In this document: one piece after another, positions 1 through 8,643 of the stretch
Layout: every line of letters begins with the position of its first letter
Numbering within the stretch: position 1 is the first letter of the stretch
From: Pseudomonas sp. dw_612
GTDB lineage: Bacteria > Pseudomonadota > Gammaproteobacteria > Pseudomonadales > Pseudomonadaceae
Direction of reading: 5' to 3'
Length of the DNA stretch: 64,000 bases
NCBI RefSeq assembly: GCF_018449725.1
Contig: NZ_JAAVVC010000016.1
Coordinates: forward strand, 62,001 to 126,000
Translations under genes and position numbers: made by a program
The notes under the pieces: model-generated
What the model was told of the DNA's origin: nothing
What the model saw: the letters and a program-made list of their open reading frames with translations, nothing else
The model's database searches: none

Positions 1-1269
1 CAAGCCAGCGACGGTCACAACCTGGATCGCCAACTGGAAGTCGCCGCCGATGCGCTGCGTCTGCCGGCGTGGGATGCCAAGGTCGAATTCCTGTCCGGTG
101 GTGAAAAGCGTCGTGTGGCCCTGTGCCGCCTGCTGCTGTCCGCCCCCGACATGCTGCTGCTCGACGAACCGACCAACCACCTGGACGCCGATTCCGTCGC
201 CTGGCTGGAGCACTTCCTGCACGACTTCCCGGGCACTGTGGTAGCGATCACGCACGACCGTTACTTCCTGGACAATGTGGCAGGCTGGATCCTCGAGCTC
301 GACCGCGGCGCCGGTATCCCGTACGAGGGCAACTATTCGGGTTGGCTGGAAGCCAAGTCCAATCGTCTGGCGGCCGAATCCAAGCAGCAGTCGGCCCACG
401 AAAAAGCCATGAAGGAAGAACTGGAGTGGGTGCGCCAAGGCGCCAAGGCCCGCCAGTCCAAATCCAAGGCCCGTCTGCAACGCTTCGAAGAAATGCAATC
501 GCAGGAATTCCAGAAGCGCAGCGAAACCAACGAAATCTACATCCCGGCCGGTCCGCGCCTGGGTGACAAGGTCATCGAATTCAAGAACGTCACCAAGGGC
601 TACGGCGATCGCGTACTGATCGACAACCTGTCGTTCTCCATGCCTAAAGGCGCCATCGTTGGCGTGATCGGCGGTAACGGTGCGGGTAAATCCACACTGT
701 TCCGCATGCTGATGGGCAAGGAACAACCGGATTCGGGCAGCATCGAAGTCGGCGAAACCGTGCAACTGGCCTGCGTGGATCAGAGCCGCGAAGACCTGGA
801 CGGCAGCAAGACGGTGTTCCAGCAAATCTCCGACGGTTCGGATCAGATTCGCATCGGTAACTACGAGATTCCGTCGCGTACTTACGTCGGTCGCTTCAAC
901 TTCAAGGGCGGCGATCAGCAGAAGTTCGTCAAGGACCTGTCCGGTGGTGAGCGCGGTCGCTTGCACCTGGCCCTGACCCTGAAGGAGGGTGGCAACGTCC
1001 TGCTGCTCGACGAACCGTCCAACGACCTCGACGTTGAAACCTTGCGTTCTCTGGAAGAAGCCCTGCTGGACTTCCCGGGCGCCGCCATTGTGATCTCTCA
1101 CGATCGGTGGTTCCTTGACCGCGTCGCGACTCACATCCTGGCGTACGAAGACGACTCGCAAGCCATCTTCTTCGAAGGTAACTACACCGAGTACGAAGCT
1201 GATCGTAAAAAGCGTCTCGGCGAAGCGGCGGCCCAGCCGCACCGTGTACGGCACAAGAAACTGGCCTGA
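1..1269 (+). CDS. ettA: Energy-dependent translational throttle protein EttA (5' end missing)
   Basis: ABC-F protein that binds the ribosomal E site and gates translation according to the ATP/ADP ratio. The frame is open from base 1, so the first Walker A and the true start lie outside the window; about 422 of the usual 550-odd residues are present. Visible are the first ABC signature and Walker B (LSGGEKRRVA, LLLDEPTNHLD), a charged linker region (RQSKSKARLQRFEEM), the second Walker A (GGNGAGKST), the second signature (LSGGERGRL) and LLLDEPSNDLD. There are no membrane segments, as expected for ABC-F. A rho-independent terminator follows directly. Family assignment is firm; EttA rather than another ABC-F is inferred from overall similarity. 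Confidence 0.93.
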   Translation, partial: QASDGHNLDRQLEVAADALRLPAWDAKVEFLSGGEKRRVALCRLLLSAPDMLLLDEPTNHLDADSVAWLEHFLHDFPGTVVAITHDRYFLDNVAGWILELDRGAGIPYEGNYSGWLEAKSNRLAAESKQQSAHEKAMKEELEWVRQGAKARQSKSKARLQRFEEMQSQEFQKRSETNEIYIPAGPRLGDKVIEFKNVTKGYGDRVLIDNLSFSMPKGAIVGVIGGNGAGKSTLFRMLMGKEQPDSGSIEVGETVQLACVDQSREDLDGSKTVFQQISDGSDQIRIGNYEIPSRTYVGRFNFKGGDQQKFVKDLSGGERGRLHLALTLKEGGNVLLLDEPSNDLDVETLRSLEEALLDFPGAAIVISHDRWFLDRVATHILAYEDDSQAIFFEGNYTEYEADRKKRLGEAAAQPHRVRHKKLA

Positions 1270-1285
1270 TATCGGGTGGGTTGCA

Positions 1286-1319
1286 TAAAAAACGGAGCCT
1301 TCAGGGGCTCCGTTTTTTT
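1286..1319 (+). terminator. Rho-independent terminator of ettA
   Basis: Stem CGGAGCC / GGCTCCG with a short TTCAG loop, flanked by an A run before and a T run after, 17 bp beyond the ettA stop. The A/T symmetry could let it work in both directions. Confidence 0.9.
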
Positions 1320-1349
1320 ATGGGAATTCAGTTAAACCGCGGTGCGGCC

Positions 1350-1443
1350 TTCGCGAGCAAGCCCGCTCCCACAGGGGATTTGTATTGGTTACAAATATTC
1401 AATCCACTGAAGATCAATTGTGGGAGCGGGCTTGCTCGCGAAG
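1350..1443. repeat. REP pair, reverse arm first
   Basis: Two copies of the Pseudomonas REP sequence (core GTGGGAGCGGGCTTGCTCGC) face each other: the reverse-complement arm at 1350-1373, the forward arm at 1420-1443. The arm order is opposite to that of most pairs in this window. It lies between the convergent ettA and Gre-family genes. Confidence 0.9.
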
Positions 1444-1455
1444 GGGCCCTCAAAC

Positions 1456-1950
1456 TCACCCAATCTCTATGCTCAAAACCTCAATCTGCAAATCCCCCGC
1501 CGGCCGCTTCCACAGCACCTCATCCCCAACCTGCGCACCCAACAACGCCCGCCCCAGCGGCGAACCCCAATTGATCAATCCACTGGCCGCATCGGCCTGA
1601 TCCTCACCCACCAACTGCACGCGCTGCTCATTGCCTTGCTCATCGGCAAACGTCACCCAGGCGCCAATCTGCACTTTGTCAGTCGAGGAGGCCGGGACGA
1701 CCAACTGAGCACTTTGCAATCGCTGATTGAAATACCGCCAGTCCCGCTCAAGGTCAGCCTGGCGCTGTTTGTCGGCCAGTTCACCTTGTGCGCTTTGCCC
1801 ATTGAGCAGGTTTTGCACCTCGGCGAGTTTCGCCTGAAGCTGGGCGAGGCCGGCGGGGGTGACGTAGTTGGGCTGCGCGCTGACCTGCCGTTCGACGGGC
1901 TGGTCGGCTTGCGCGGCGGCGTTATCTTCATTGACGAAGGCACGGCTCAT
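1456..1950 (-). CDS. GreA/GreB-family transcription factor, non-canonical tip
   Basis: A 164-aa protein with the Gre layout: an N-terminal coiled coil beginning YVTPAGLAQLQAKL and a C-terminal FKBP-like domain ending in the family signature (SPLGRALLGAQVGDEV). Canonical Gre factors enter the RNA polymerase secondary channel and stimulate transcript cleavage through acidic residues at the coiled-coil tip. Aligning by eye on the D(Y/W)xY segment, the DxxE tip of GreB is not kept; the equivalent stretch reads RQADLERDW. It may therefore be a paralogue with altered activity. The start MSRAFVNEDN is chosen because GGGAGA precedes it; an in-frame ATG ten codons upstream has a poorer ribosome site. 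Confidence 0.75.
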   Translation of the reverse strand: MSRAFVNEDNAAAQADQPVERQVSAQPNYVTPAGLAQLQAKLAEVQNLLNGQSAQGELADKQRQADLERDWRYFNQRLQSAQLVVPASSTDKVQIGAWVTFADEQGNEQRVQLVGEDQADAASGLINWGSPLGRALLGAQVGDEVLWKRPAGDLQIEVLSIEIG

Positions 1951-2020
1951 GGTTTTCTCCCGGTATAGGATTTGGGCCATGCTCGCAGGGATTTAGTTTC
2001 GACGAATGTCTGCCAGCGAC

Positions 2021-2377
2021 TCAGGGCGAGCGAAACGCTCGGGCGGCGTCCTGATCTTTCTGCTGTTGCCAGGCTCTTTCGTGATCATCCCAGTGGTGGC
2101 TGCGATAGTCCTCGCGATCGCGGTTTTCCAACATCGCCTGGCACTGGCGGAAGCCATCGCCCCAGCCCTCGGCGTATTGCTTGTCCTTGAGATAGCGCGG
2201 CACGTTTTTGCGAAATTCGCCGGTCATCGCCCCGGCCGCCTGGCGACCACTGACGCAACCGTCATCGAAACCATCGGCGAAGGCCGGCGGGTAACCCTTG
2301 GCAATCAGATCTTCGTGGGTCGACTGGCAACCCGCGCACAACAGCAACAAACCCACCACACCCACGCAACGCCACAT
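2021..2377 (-). CDS. Small lipoprotein of unknown function
   Basis: A 118-aa protein with a lipoprotein signal peptide: hydrophobic residues 5-14 and lipobox LLCAGC, giving a lipidated Cys at about residue 17. The mature part is polar and charged, contains GYPPAFADGFDDGC, and is rich in D, R and Q toward the C-terminus. GGGAGT sits upstream of the ATG. I do not recognise a named family. It is transcribed in the same direction as the DUF4105 gene upstream, but a REP pair lies between, so co-transcription is uncertain. Confidence 0.75.
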   Translation of the reverse strand: MWRCVGVVGLLLLCAGCQSTHEDLIAKGYPPAFADGFDDGCVSGRQAAGAMTGEFRKNVPRYLKDKQYAEGWGDGFRQCQAMLENRDREDYRSHHWDDHERAWQQQKDQDAARAFRSP

Positions 2378-2483
2378 TTCAGACTCCCGGCCGGTTAACG
2401 GCCTATACAGGGAAGTCTAGAAGTCGATTCGTCAGGCGTTTGTGAAAGGGCTGTGATTAATCTGTTGGATAACCGCAGATCCC

Positions 2484-2574
2484 TGTGGGAGCGGGCTTGC
2501 TCGCGAAGGCGCAGTGTCAGACAGCATCAATGTTGAATGACAGAATGCATTCGCGAGCAAGCCCGCTCCCACAA
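2484..2574. repeat. REPIN (REP doublet, forward arm first)
   Basis: Forward REP arm at 2484-2507 and reverse arm at 2550-2574, about 40 bp apart, with an inner TGTCAG / TGACAG complementarity that extends the hairpin. It lies between the lipoprotein and the DUF4105 gene. Confidence 0.9.
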
Positions 2575-2585
2575 GGGGTTATGCG

Positions 2586-4439
2586 TTAGTAGTGATACCA
2601 CTTCACCTCAAGCATCACTTCATTCTCGGGGGAGGCGAGGTGGCTGAATTCCCGTTGGGCGCTCAGACGCAGGCCGAGGTTGCGCGACAATTCCCATTGC
2701 TGGTTCAGGCTTACGCTGCGGCGCACTTCGCCGTTGGTGAAGAAATCACCCTTGGTTTCCAGGCTGAAGTTGCCCAGCGGGTTTTTCCACAACACGCCGC
2801 TGTTGAAGCCGGCCGCTGGCGCGACGAACCCGGCGAAATCGTTGTTGTGTTCAATGCGCACGGTGCCCAAGGCAAACCCGAGCACATCGTCGCCCAACGC
2901 CCAAGTCCCGCCAGCACCGCCGTTGACGTGGCTGACCAGGGTTTCATCGTCATGCTTGCCCGGCACCCGTTCCAGGCCCCCGGTGACTTGCCAGGACAAT
3001 GGCTGCAGCAGCTCATTGCGCGGGGTCAGGGAACGAATGGTTGCCAGATCCAGTTGCTGCAATTGCCAGTGATTGCCTTCGTATTGGCGCAGTTTCATTT
3101 GCAGGATTTCAATCTGCGCGCCCAGCGGGAAGCTTTCGGCGTTGTCGTTGAGGTCGTGATAGGCCATGCGCAAACCGTACTCGCCGAACGCCTTGTCGCC
3201 CCGGGTGCCGATACCGGCCTGCCAAGTGCGGGATTCGTGACCGTCCTCCGGCAAGCCGGGGCGCGGAATGTCCAGTTCCGGTGGTGGGTTCTGGTTGATC
3301 GCGCGCAACAGTTCGAAACTGCGCTGGGCCCGCGCCGGATCGCGTTCCTGGCCGTTGGCGCGGTAGCGTTCCAAGCGGTAGGCCGCGTCGATGATCAGCG
3401 CCTGACGATCCTTGGGCTGAGCCTTGAAAGCCGGGTCTTGCAGTTGTTTTTGATCGGCGCTGACTTTCAGCACCCAATCCTGTTCTTCACCGTTCAGTGG
3501 CTCGGCGCGGCTCAGCAATTCACGCTCGCGGGACGGGCGATACTGGATCGACTCCACCAACCCGGCTTCTTTCACCGCTTTGACGGTGTCGGTCGGGATC
3601 GCCGTCAGCGGGAATTGCTCGGTCAGGCGCAGGCTCGGTCGCGCCACTTGCAGCAGTTCAAGCAGGCGATACGAGCAGTTTTCGTCGAAGAAGAAATAGT
3701 CGAACTGGATCTGCTTGAGCTCCCAGACGTGCTCGACCATGCGCTCGGTTTCTTGTTGCGTCAGGTTGAGCCGGTATTCCCACAGATCACGGTTTTCCAG
3801 GCTGCGGTATTCGGAGAGTTTTTCCTGATACGGCACCAGCGCAAACAAACCGGGATAGCCGCCCATCAAGCCTTTCCAGGCGTAGAGGATGCTGTTGTCC
3901 GAGCCTTCGATGTAGGCGCCGAAGTTGATCGCGTAGCTGAGCAGGGCGGTCTGGTCGCTTTGCACATTCGCCTGGTCGATGCGCAGCAGGGTGTGGCCGA
4001 ACATCGATGACGGACTGTTGAGGTACGCCGCCGGGAAGATCATCACCGCGCTGTGGGGCGCGACATCCTTGAACCATTGCGTGAACTCGGCGCAGTCCAG
4101 CTTCGGCAAGTCGGTCAGGTCGAGTTGTGCCTTGAGCCAGCGAGTTCGTGCGGGATAGACGCATTGCGCATGTTTTTCGCCGGCGCTGGCCGGGGCATAC
4201 AACGCCTGTACCGTCGCCGCCAGTTCATGGTCCGGGTGTTCATTGCCGTCGGGGGCGAGGAAGAATTTCCTGTCGCTGACATAGCTGCGCCAGCCGCCGA
4301 GCTTGGCGGTTTCGTAATGGCCCAGGGATATCCAGAAAGGGTCATTGGCCAGTTGCTGCAAACGTTGATTGTCGATGTGTGGCGCGGCGGACAGCGGGGC
4401 GCAGACACAGAGCGCCAGCCAGGCAAGGCGTTTGAGCAT
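2586..4439 (-). CDS. DUF4105 / Lnb N-terminal periplasmic domain protein
   Basis: A 617-aa exported protein with a signal peptide (MLKRLAWLALCVCAPLSAAP). The N-terminal half matches the DUF4105/Lnb_N family, with conserved-looking segments SMFGHTLLRID and FFFDENCSYRLLELL, in which His and Cys could form a cysteine-peptidase-like site. The C-terminal 200 residues are rich in alternating polar and aromatic segments and end in WYHY, as in an outer-membrane beta structure. Its function in Pseudomonas is unknown. A TTG three codons upstream is an alternative start; neither site has a strong Shine-Dalgarno. Confidence 0.8.
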   Translation of the reverse strand: MLKRLAWLALCVCAPLSAAPHIDNQRLQQLANDPFWISLGHYETAKLGGWRSYVSDRKFFLAPDGNEHPDHELAATVQALYAPASAGEKHAQCVYPARTRWLKAQLDLTDLPKLDCAEFTQWFKDVAPHSAVMIFPAAYLNSPSSMFGHTLLRIDQANVQSDQTALLSYAINFGAYIEGSDNSILYAWKGLMGGYPGLFALVPYQEKLSEYRSLENRDLWEYRLNLTQQETERMVEHVWELKQIQFDYFFFDENCSYRLLELLQVARPSLRLTEQFPLTAIPTDTVKAVKEAGLVESIQYRPSRERELLSRAEPLNGEEQDWVLKVSADQKQLQDPAFKAQPKDRQALIIDAAYRLERYRANGQERDPARAQRSFELLRAINQNPPPELDIPRPGLPEDGHESRTWQAGIGTRGDKAFGEYGLRMAYHDLNDNAESFPLGAQIEILQMKLRQYEGNHWQLQQLDLATIRSLTPRNELLQPLSWQVTGGLERVPGKHDDETLVSHVNGGAGGTWALGDDVLGFALGTVRIEHNNDFAGFVAPAAGFNSGVLWKNPLGNFSLETKGDFFTNGEVRRSVSLNQQWELSRNLGLRLSAQREFSHLASPENEVMLEVKWYHY

Positions 4440-4492
4440 AGTGAGCAACTTAAAGTCGGAAGAAACAAAGACCCAAGGAGGCGAATGCCATT

Positions 4493-4695
4493 GACCTGTA
4501 GAACCCGTATGACCTGTCGGATCTGTAGGCGCTGTAGGAGCCGTAGGAGCTGTCGAGTGAAACGAGGCTGCGATCTTTCCCGGCTCACTTGAGTCCCAAG
4601 TGAAAGATCAAAAGATCGCAGCCTCGTTTCACTCGACAGCTCCTACAGCTCCTACGGGTCCTACAGCTCCTACAGTTCCTACGTCTCCTACAGTT
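4493..4695. repeat. Large inverted repeat with flanking 9-bp tandem repeats
   Basis: Two nearly perfect complementary arms of about 45 bp (4532-4578 and 4607-4655; core GAGGCTGCGATCTTT) surround a short centre. Outside them both flanks run into 9-bp units: GAGCTGTAG-like copies on the left (4493-4555) and CAGCTCCTA-like copies on the right (4637-4695), the right units being the reverse complement of the left. The element fills most of the 318 bp between the DUF3015 terminator and the DUF4105 start and holds no credible gene. It belongs to the same family as the hairpins at 13388, 56364 and 61916. Confidence 0.85.
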
Positions 4696-4724
4696 GGTTG
4701 GCATTACCCAAGGAGGGCAGGTCC

Positions 4725-4762
4725 AAAAAACAAAAACCGCTCCCCGAAAGGAGCGGTTGGGT
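4725..4762 (-). terminator. Terminator of the DUF3015 gene
   Basis: On the minus strand AACCGCTCC-TTTCGG-GGAGCGGTT is followed by a run of T, just beyond the DUF3015 stop codon. Confidence 0.88.
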
Positions 4763-4767
4763 CGAGC

Positions 4768-5256
4768 TTAAGCTTGAGTGGCGTACTTGGCCAGACGAGG
4801 ATCGCTCTTCAGGACGGCCAGGGTGTTGGTATGCACGTCGTCAGCGGTCACGTCAGCCTTGCTGAAGATCTGCTGGAAGTGCTCGTGAGTCACGGCGGCG
4901 AAGTGCGCACGGTCTTCCGGCGCCACGCCCAGTACCACGGCATAGGTCGTCAGCGCTTCGCCGTTACCTTTGGCCATGTCTTCGGACAGCTCGTTCATCA
5001 TGCCATTCATGGCAATCCAGGATTTGCCGCCATAGGTCAGCGCCGCATTGGTCGAGCAACCGTTGGTACCGGACGTCATACCAAATGTTGCGTTACCCGA
5101 GGTGCCGTTTGTGGTGGATGCCAGGAAGTGAGCCGGGGTGCCGCGCTGTCCTTCGAACAGCATGTTGCCCCAACCACAATCCGGGCCGCCTGGCGCTTGA
5201 GCCATAGCGTTGAGGGATACAACGGTGAAGAGAGTACCGAGAAGAATCCGTTTCAT
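4768..5256 (-). CDS. DUF3015 family exported protein
   Basis: A 162-aa protein with a signal peptide (MKRILLGTLFTVVSLNAMAQ), then a glycine- and threonine-rich segment (CGWGNMLFEGQRG, NATFGMTSGTNGC) and a helical C-terminal half. It resembles the DUF3015 family of small exported proteobacterial proteins without known function. The start is the ATG preceded by AAGAGAAC; an upstream in-frame ATG would add 17 residues without a signal. It is monocistronic, with its own terminator. Two Cys (CGWG and NGC) could form a disulfide in the periplasm. Confidence 0.8.
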   Translation of the reverse strand: MKRILLGTLFTVVSLNAMAQAPGGPDCGWGNMLFEGQRGTPAHFLASTTNGTSGNATFGMTSGTNGCSTNAALTYGGKSWIAMNGMMNELSEDMAKGNGEALTTYAVVLGVAPEDRAHFAAVTHEHFQQIFSKADVTADDVHTNTLAVLKSDPRLAKYATQA

Positions 5257-5535
5257 AGCTTTGTTCTCTTTGTGTGCATACCAATGGACAAGGGGTTCTA
5301 ACGCCATCTCGACGTCAGTGGGCCGGTTATTAGTTCCAGCCGCGCAGTTTGGAGTTTAGGCACGTTCCAAGGGTTCCGTGATTTTTTGCAAAACATTCGC
5401 TGCAAACATTGATTTGCCCCCGCCCCGCCTGGGGATGATGGTTTGTCTATGCTTTGGCTTGAGGCGCGCCTTGCCAGTCGGGTATGGGCAGCGCCAGAAT
5501 GCCGCTATCTGCCCCGCCTGATGTAAGGAAGCCCG

Positions 5536-7974
5536 ATGCCTGATCCTGTTGCTGCCAGCTTGCGTCTAGCGCCCGAAGCGCTGACCCGTCCGTTTTCCGC
5601 TGAACAGTTCAGCTTCTCTACCACCAATGATTTGGAGCCCTTCCGCGGTGTGCTTGGCCAGGAACGTGCGGTCGAGGCCTTGCAGTTTGGCGTGGCCATG
5701 CCGCGCCCCGGTTACAACGTCTTCGTCATGGGCGAGCCCGGCACCGGCCGTTTCTCGTTCGTCAAACGCTATCTGAAAGCCGAAGGCAAGCGCCTGCAGA
5801 CCCCGGCGGACTGGGTCTACGTCAATAATTTCGATGAGCCCCGCGAACCTCGCGCCCTGGAGTTGCCATCGGGCACCGCCGGTGCGTTCATCGGTGATAT
5901 CAACGGCTTGATCGACAACCTGCTGGCGACGTTTCCGGCGGTGTTCGAGCACCCGTCCTATCAGCAAAAGAAAAGCGCCATCGACCGCGCCTTCAACCAG
6001 CGCTACGACAAGGCGCTGGACATCATCGAGCGCCTGGCCCTGGAGAAGGAAGTCGCGCTGTACCGCGACGCCAGCAACATCGCGTTCACCCCGATGGCTG
6101 ATGGCAAGGCACTGGACGAAGCGGAATTCGCCCAGTTGCCGGAAGCTGATCGCGAGCGTTTTCACGAAGACATTTCCGGCCTGGAAGAGCGTCTGAACGA
6201 AGAGCTCGCCAGCCTGCCGCAATGGAAGCGCGAGTCGAGCAATCAACTGCGCCAGCTCAACGAAGAAACCATCACCCTGGCCTTGCAGCCGTTGCTCTCG
6301 CCGTTGTCGGAGAAATACGCCGAGAACGCCGCGGTGTGCGGTTACCTGCAAGCGATGCAGGTGTACCTGCTGAAAACCGTGGTCGAGCAATTGGTCGACG
6401 ACAGCAAGGTCGATGCGGTTGCGCGCAAGATGCTCGAAGAGCAATACGCGCCGAGCCTGGTGGTCGGTCATTCGGCCAGCGGCGGCGCACCGGTGGTGTT
6501 CGAACCGCATCCGACCTACGAAAACCTGTTCGGTCGTATCGAATACAGCACCGATCAGGGCGCGCTCTACACCACTTATCGGCAACTGCGCCCGGGTGCG
6601 TTGCATCGCGCCAACGGCGGTTTCCTGATTCTTGAAGCGGAAAAAATGCTCAGCGAGCCGTTCGTGTGGGATGCGCTCAAGCGCGCCCTGCAATCGCGCA
6701 AACTGAAAATGGAATCGCCCCTCGGTGAACTGGGGCGTCTGGCCACCGTGACCCTGACCCCGCAACACATTCCGTTGCAGGTCAAAGTCATCATCATCGG
6801 CGCCCGGCAGCTCTACTACACGCTGCAAGACCTCGATCCGGACTTCCAGGAGATGTTCCGCGTCCTGGTGGACTTCGACGAAGACATCCCGATGGTCGAC
6901 GAGAGCCTGGAGCAGTTCGCCCAGTTGCTTAAAACCCGTACCTCCGAAGAAGGCATGGCGCCATTGACCGCCGATGCGGTGGCGCGTCTGGCGACTTACA
7001 GTGCGCGCCTGGCGGAACACCAGGGGCGGTTGTCGGCGCGGATTGGCGATCTGTTCCAATTGGTCAGTGAGGCGGATTTCATTCGCCACCTGGCCGGCGA
7101 CGAGATGACCGACGCCGGGCATATCGAACGTGCGCTCAAAGCCAAGGCGACCCGCACCGGGCGCGTCTCGGCGCGGATTCTCGACGACATGCTGGCCGGG
7201 ATTATCCTGATCGACACCGATGGCGCGGCCGTCGGCAAGTGCAACGGGTTGACGGTGCTGGAAGTCGGTGACTCGGCGTTCGGTGTGCCGGCGCGGATTT
7301 CCGCCACGGTGTATCCGGGTGGCAGCGGGATTGTCGATATCGAGCGTGAGGTCAACCTTGGCCAGCCGATTCACTCCAAAGGCGTGATGATTCTGACCGG
7401 GTACCTGGGCAGCCGTTACGCCCAGGAATTCCCGCTGGCGATTTCCGCGAGCATCGCCCTGGAGCAGTCCTACGGTTACGTCGATGGCGACAGTGCATCG
7501 TTGGGCGAGGCGTGCACGCTGATTTCGGCCCTGTCGAAAACCCCGCTCAAGCAGTGTTTCGCGATTACGGGTTCGATCAACCAGTTCGGTGAAGTGCAGG
7601 CCGTGGGCGGGGTCAACGAGAAGATCGAAGGCTTCTTCCGCCTCTGTGAAGCGCGCGGGCTGACCGGTGAGCAAGGGGCGATCATTCCCCAAGCCAACGT
7701 CGCGACGCTGATGCTCGACGAGAAAGTGCTGTCGGCAGTGCGCGCGGGGCAGTTCCATGTCTATGCCGTGCGCCAGGCCGACGAAGCGCTGAGCCTGTTG
7801 GTGGGCGAGCCGGCCGGTTCGCCGGACGCCGATGGCCAGTTTCCGGAAGGCAGCGTCAACGCGCGGGTGGTAGAGCGTCTGCGGGTGATCGCGGAAATGA
7901 TCAGCGAGGATGACCTCAAGGAAGCCGAGAAAGAGATGGCGTTGGAGGCGTTGGTCGAAGCCAAACCGGCCTGA
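5536..7974 (+). CDS. Lon-related ATP-dependent protease
   Basis: An 812-aa protein with an N-terminal AAA-type region, a long central helical insertion (about residues 150-330) and a C-terminal Lon peptidase domain. The Ser-Lys dyad can be placed: S653 in DGDSASLGE and K696 in GGVNEKIEGFF, 43 residues apart as in E. coli Lon. The P-loop at 66-73 reads GEPGTGRFS, with Arg where canonical P-loops have Lys, followed by LEPFRG-type Lon-like architecture. It lacks the Lon N-terminal substrate domain. It corresponds in position to PA4576. The role is cytoplasmic protein quality control by inference. Confidence 0.88.
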   Translation: MPDPVAASLRLAPEALTRPFSAEQFSFSTTNDLEPFRGVLGQERAVEALQFGVAMPRPGYNVFVMGEPGTGRFSFVKRYLKAEGKRLQTPADWVYVNNFDEPREPRALELPSGTAGAFIGDINGLIDNLLATFPAVFEHPSYQQKKSAIDRAFNQRYDKALDIIERLALEKEVALYRDASNIAFTPMADGKALDEAEFAQLPEADRERFHEDISGLEERLNEELASLPQWKRESSNQLRQLNEETITLALQPLLSPLSEKYAENAAVCGYLQAMQVYLLKTVVEQLVDDSKVDAVARKMLEEQYAPSLVVGHSASGGAPVVFEPHPTYENLFGRIEYSTDQGALYTTYRQLRPGALHRANGGFLILEAEKMLSEPFVWDALKRALQSRKLKMESPLGELGRLATVTLTPQHIPLQVKVIIIGARQLYYTLQDLDPDFQEMFRVLVDFDEDIPMVDESLEQFAQLLKTRTSEEGMAPLTADAVARLATYSARLAEHQGRLSARIGDLFQLVSEADFIRHLAGDEMTDAGHIERALKAKATRTGRVSARILDDMLAGIILIDTDGAAVGKCNGLTVLEVGDSAFGVPARISATVYPGGSGIVDIEREVNLGQPIHSKGVMILTGYLGSRYAQEFPLAISASIALEQSYGYVDGDSASLGEACTLISALSKTPLKQCFAITGSINQFGEVQAVGGVNEKIEGFFRLCEARGLTGEQGAIIPQANVATLMLDEKVLSAVRAGQFHVYAVRQADEALSLLVGEPAGSPDADGQFPEGSVNARVVERLRVIAEMISEDDLKEAEKEMALEALVEAKPA

Positions 7975-7995
7975 TCTGAAGCCACACAAACCCCC

Positions 7996-8085
7996 TGTGG
8001 GAGCGGGCTTGCTCGCGAATGCAATCTGTCAGCCGACATTGATGTTGGCTGACACTCCGCCTTCGCGAGCAAGCCCGCTCCCACA
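7996..8085. repeat. REPIN (forward arm first)
   Basis: REP arms at 7996-8019 and 8062-8085 with a complementary inner part (CAGCCGACATTGATGTTGGCTG), so that the whole unit can fold into one long hairpin just beyond the protease gene. Confidence 0.92.
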
Positions 8086-8086
8086 G

Positions 8087-8301
8087 GTTTTTGTGCATTG
8101 GCAAAATCGACATTCAGTGGAAAAAGTGCCATCACTCTGGCGTCAATATTCACACAATGACCGCTCGGCGCCTTCTGGTCTCGCTTTGCTTGCGAGGCGA
8201 ACTTTTCTTCTATTCTCAGCTCAAGGATAGGGACAGCAATCACTGGATCGAAACAGCCTTCACATGGAGGCTGAATACCGGATCTACCGAGGGTCGCCGC
8301 C
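8087..8301 (+). other. Non-coding upstream region of the 113-aa gene
   Basis: Together with the REPIN this makes a 326-bp gap. It has lower GC than its neighbours and a small hairpin CAGCCT-TCACATGG-AGGCTG near 8249-8270 before the start codon. No convincing promoter hexamer pair or open frame was found. Confidence 0.4.
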
Positions 8302-8643
8302 ATGTCGCGCAACCTCTGCCTCACCCGTCAATGCCTGGGTCTTGTGACCCGTATCGAGTGCGCCATCCGCCCATTGGCGGGAGATACGGGCATGTGGACC
8401 TTACTCTTCGCCGCCGGAATGGCCGGCGAACAACCTTCCGCCATCAAGGCTCAAGGCCCGTTTCATGGTCCGTTCGTGGCCGAATCCATCCTCGACACGA
8501 TTGTTGAAAGCCTTACCCTGCATGGCTATGAGCTGGCCGACGATCCGCAAATCTGGAGCCTGCACCTGCAAGCCCAGTTGCGGGAAATCAACGGTGGCCG
8601 CTGTCGCAGCCTGGGTGGTTTCGAGTTTCGCCCTGATCACTGA
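8302..8643 (+). CDS. Conserved small protein of unknown function
   Basis: A 113-aa protein beginning MSRNLCLTRQCLG, with no signal peptide or membrane segment. It has a hydrophobic middle (MWTLLFAAGMAG), a helical portion (AESILDTIVESLTLHGYE) and ends GGFEFRPDH. Position matches PA4575, also of unknown function. Its stop overlaps the end of the convergent lipoprotein gene by 7 bp, so each transcript reads into the other. I can give no function. Confidence 0.7.
   Translation: MSRNLCLTRQCLGLVTRIECAIRPLAGDTGMWTLLFAAGMAGEQPSAIKAQGPFHGPFVAESILDTIVESLTLHGYELADDPQIWSLHLQAQLREINGGRCRSLGGFEFRPDH

Noticed and set aside
1350..1443. REP arrays as a possible CRISPR
   Set aside because: Only two inverted copies per site, not direct repeats with spacers; no cas genes.
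4600..5301. 233-aa plus-strand frame with Thr-Ala-Pro repeats
   Set aside because: The repeats are just the translated 9-bp DNA units and the rest is antisense to the DUF3015 gene.
5566..7989. 807-aa open frame antisense to the Lon-like gene
   Set aside because: It mirrors a real gene in a high-GC genome; it has no ribosome site, domain or signal peptide.
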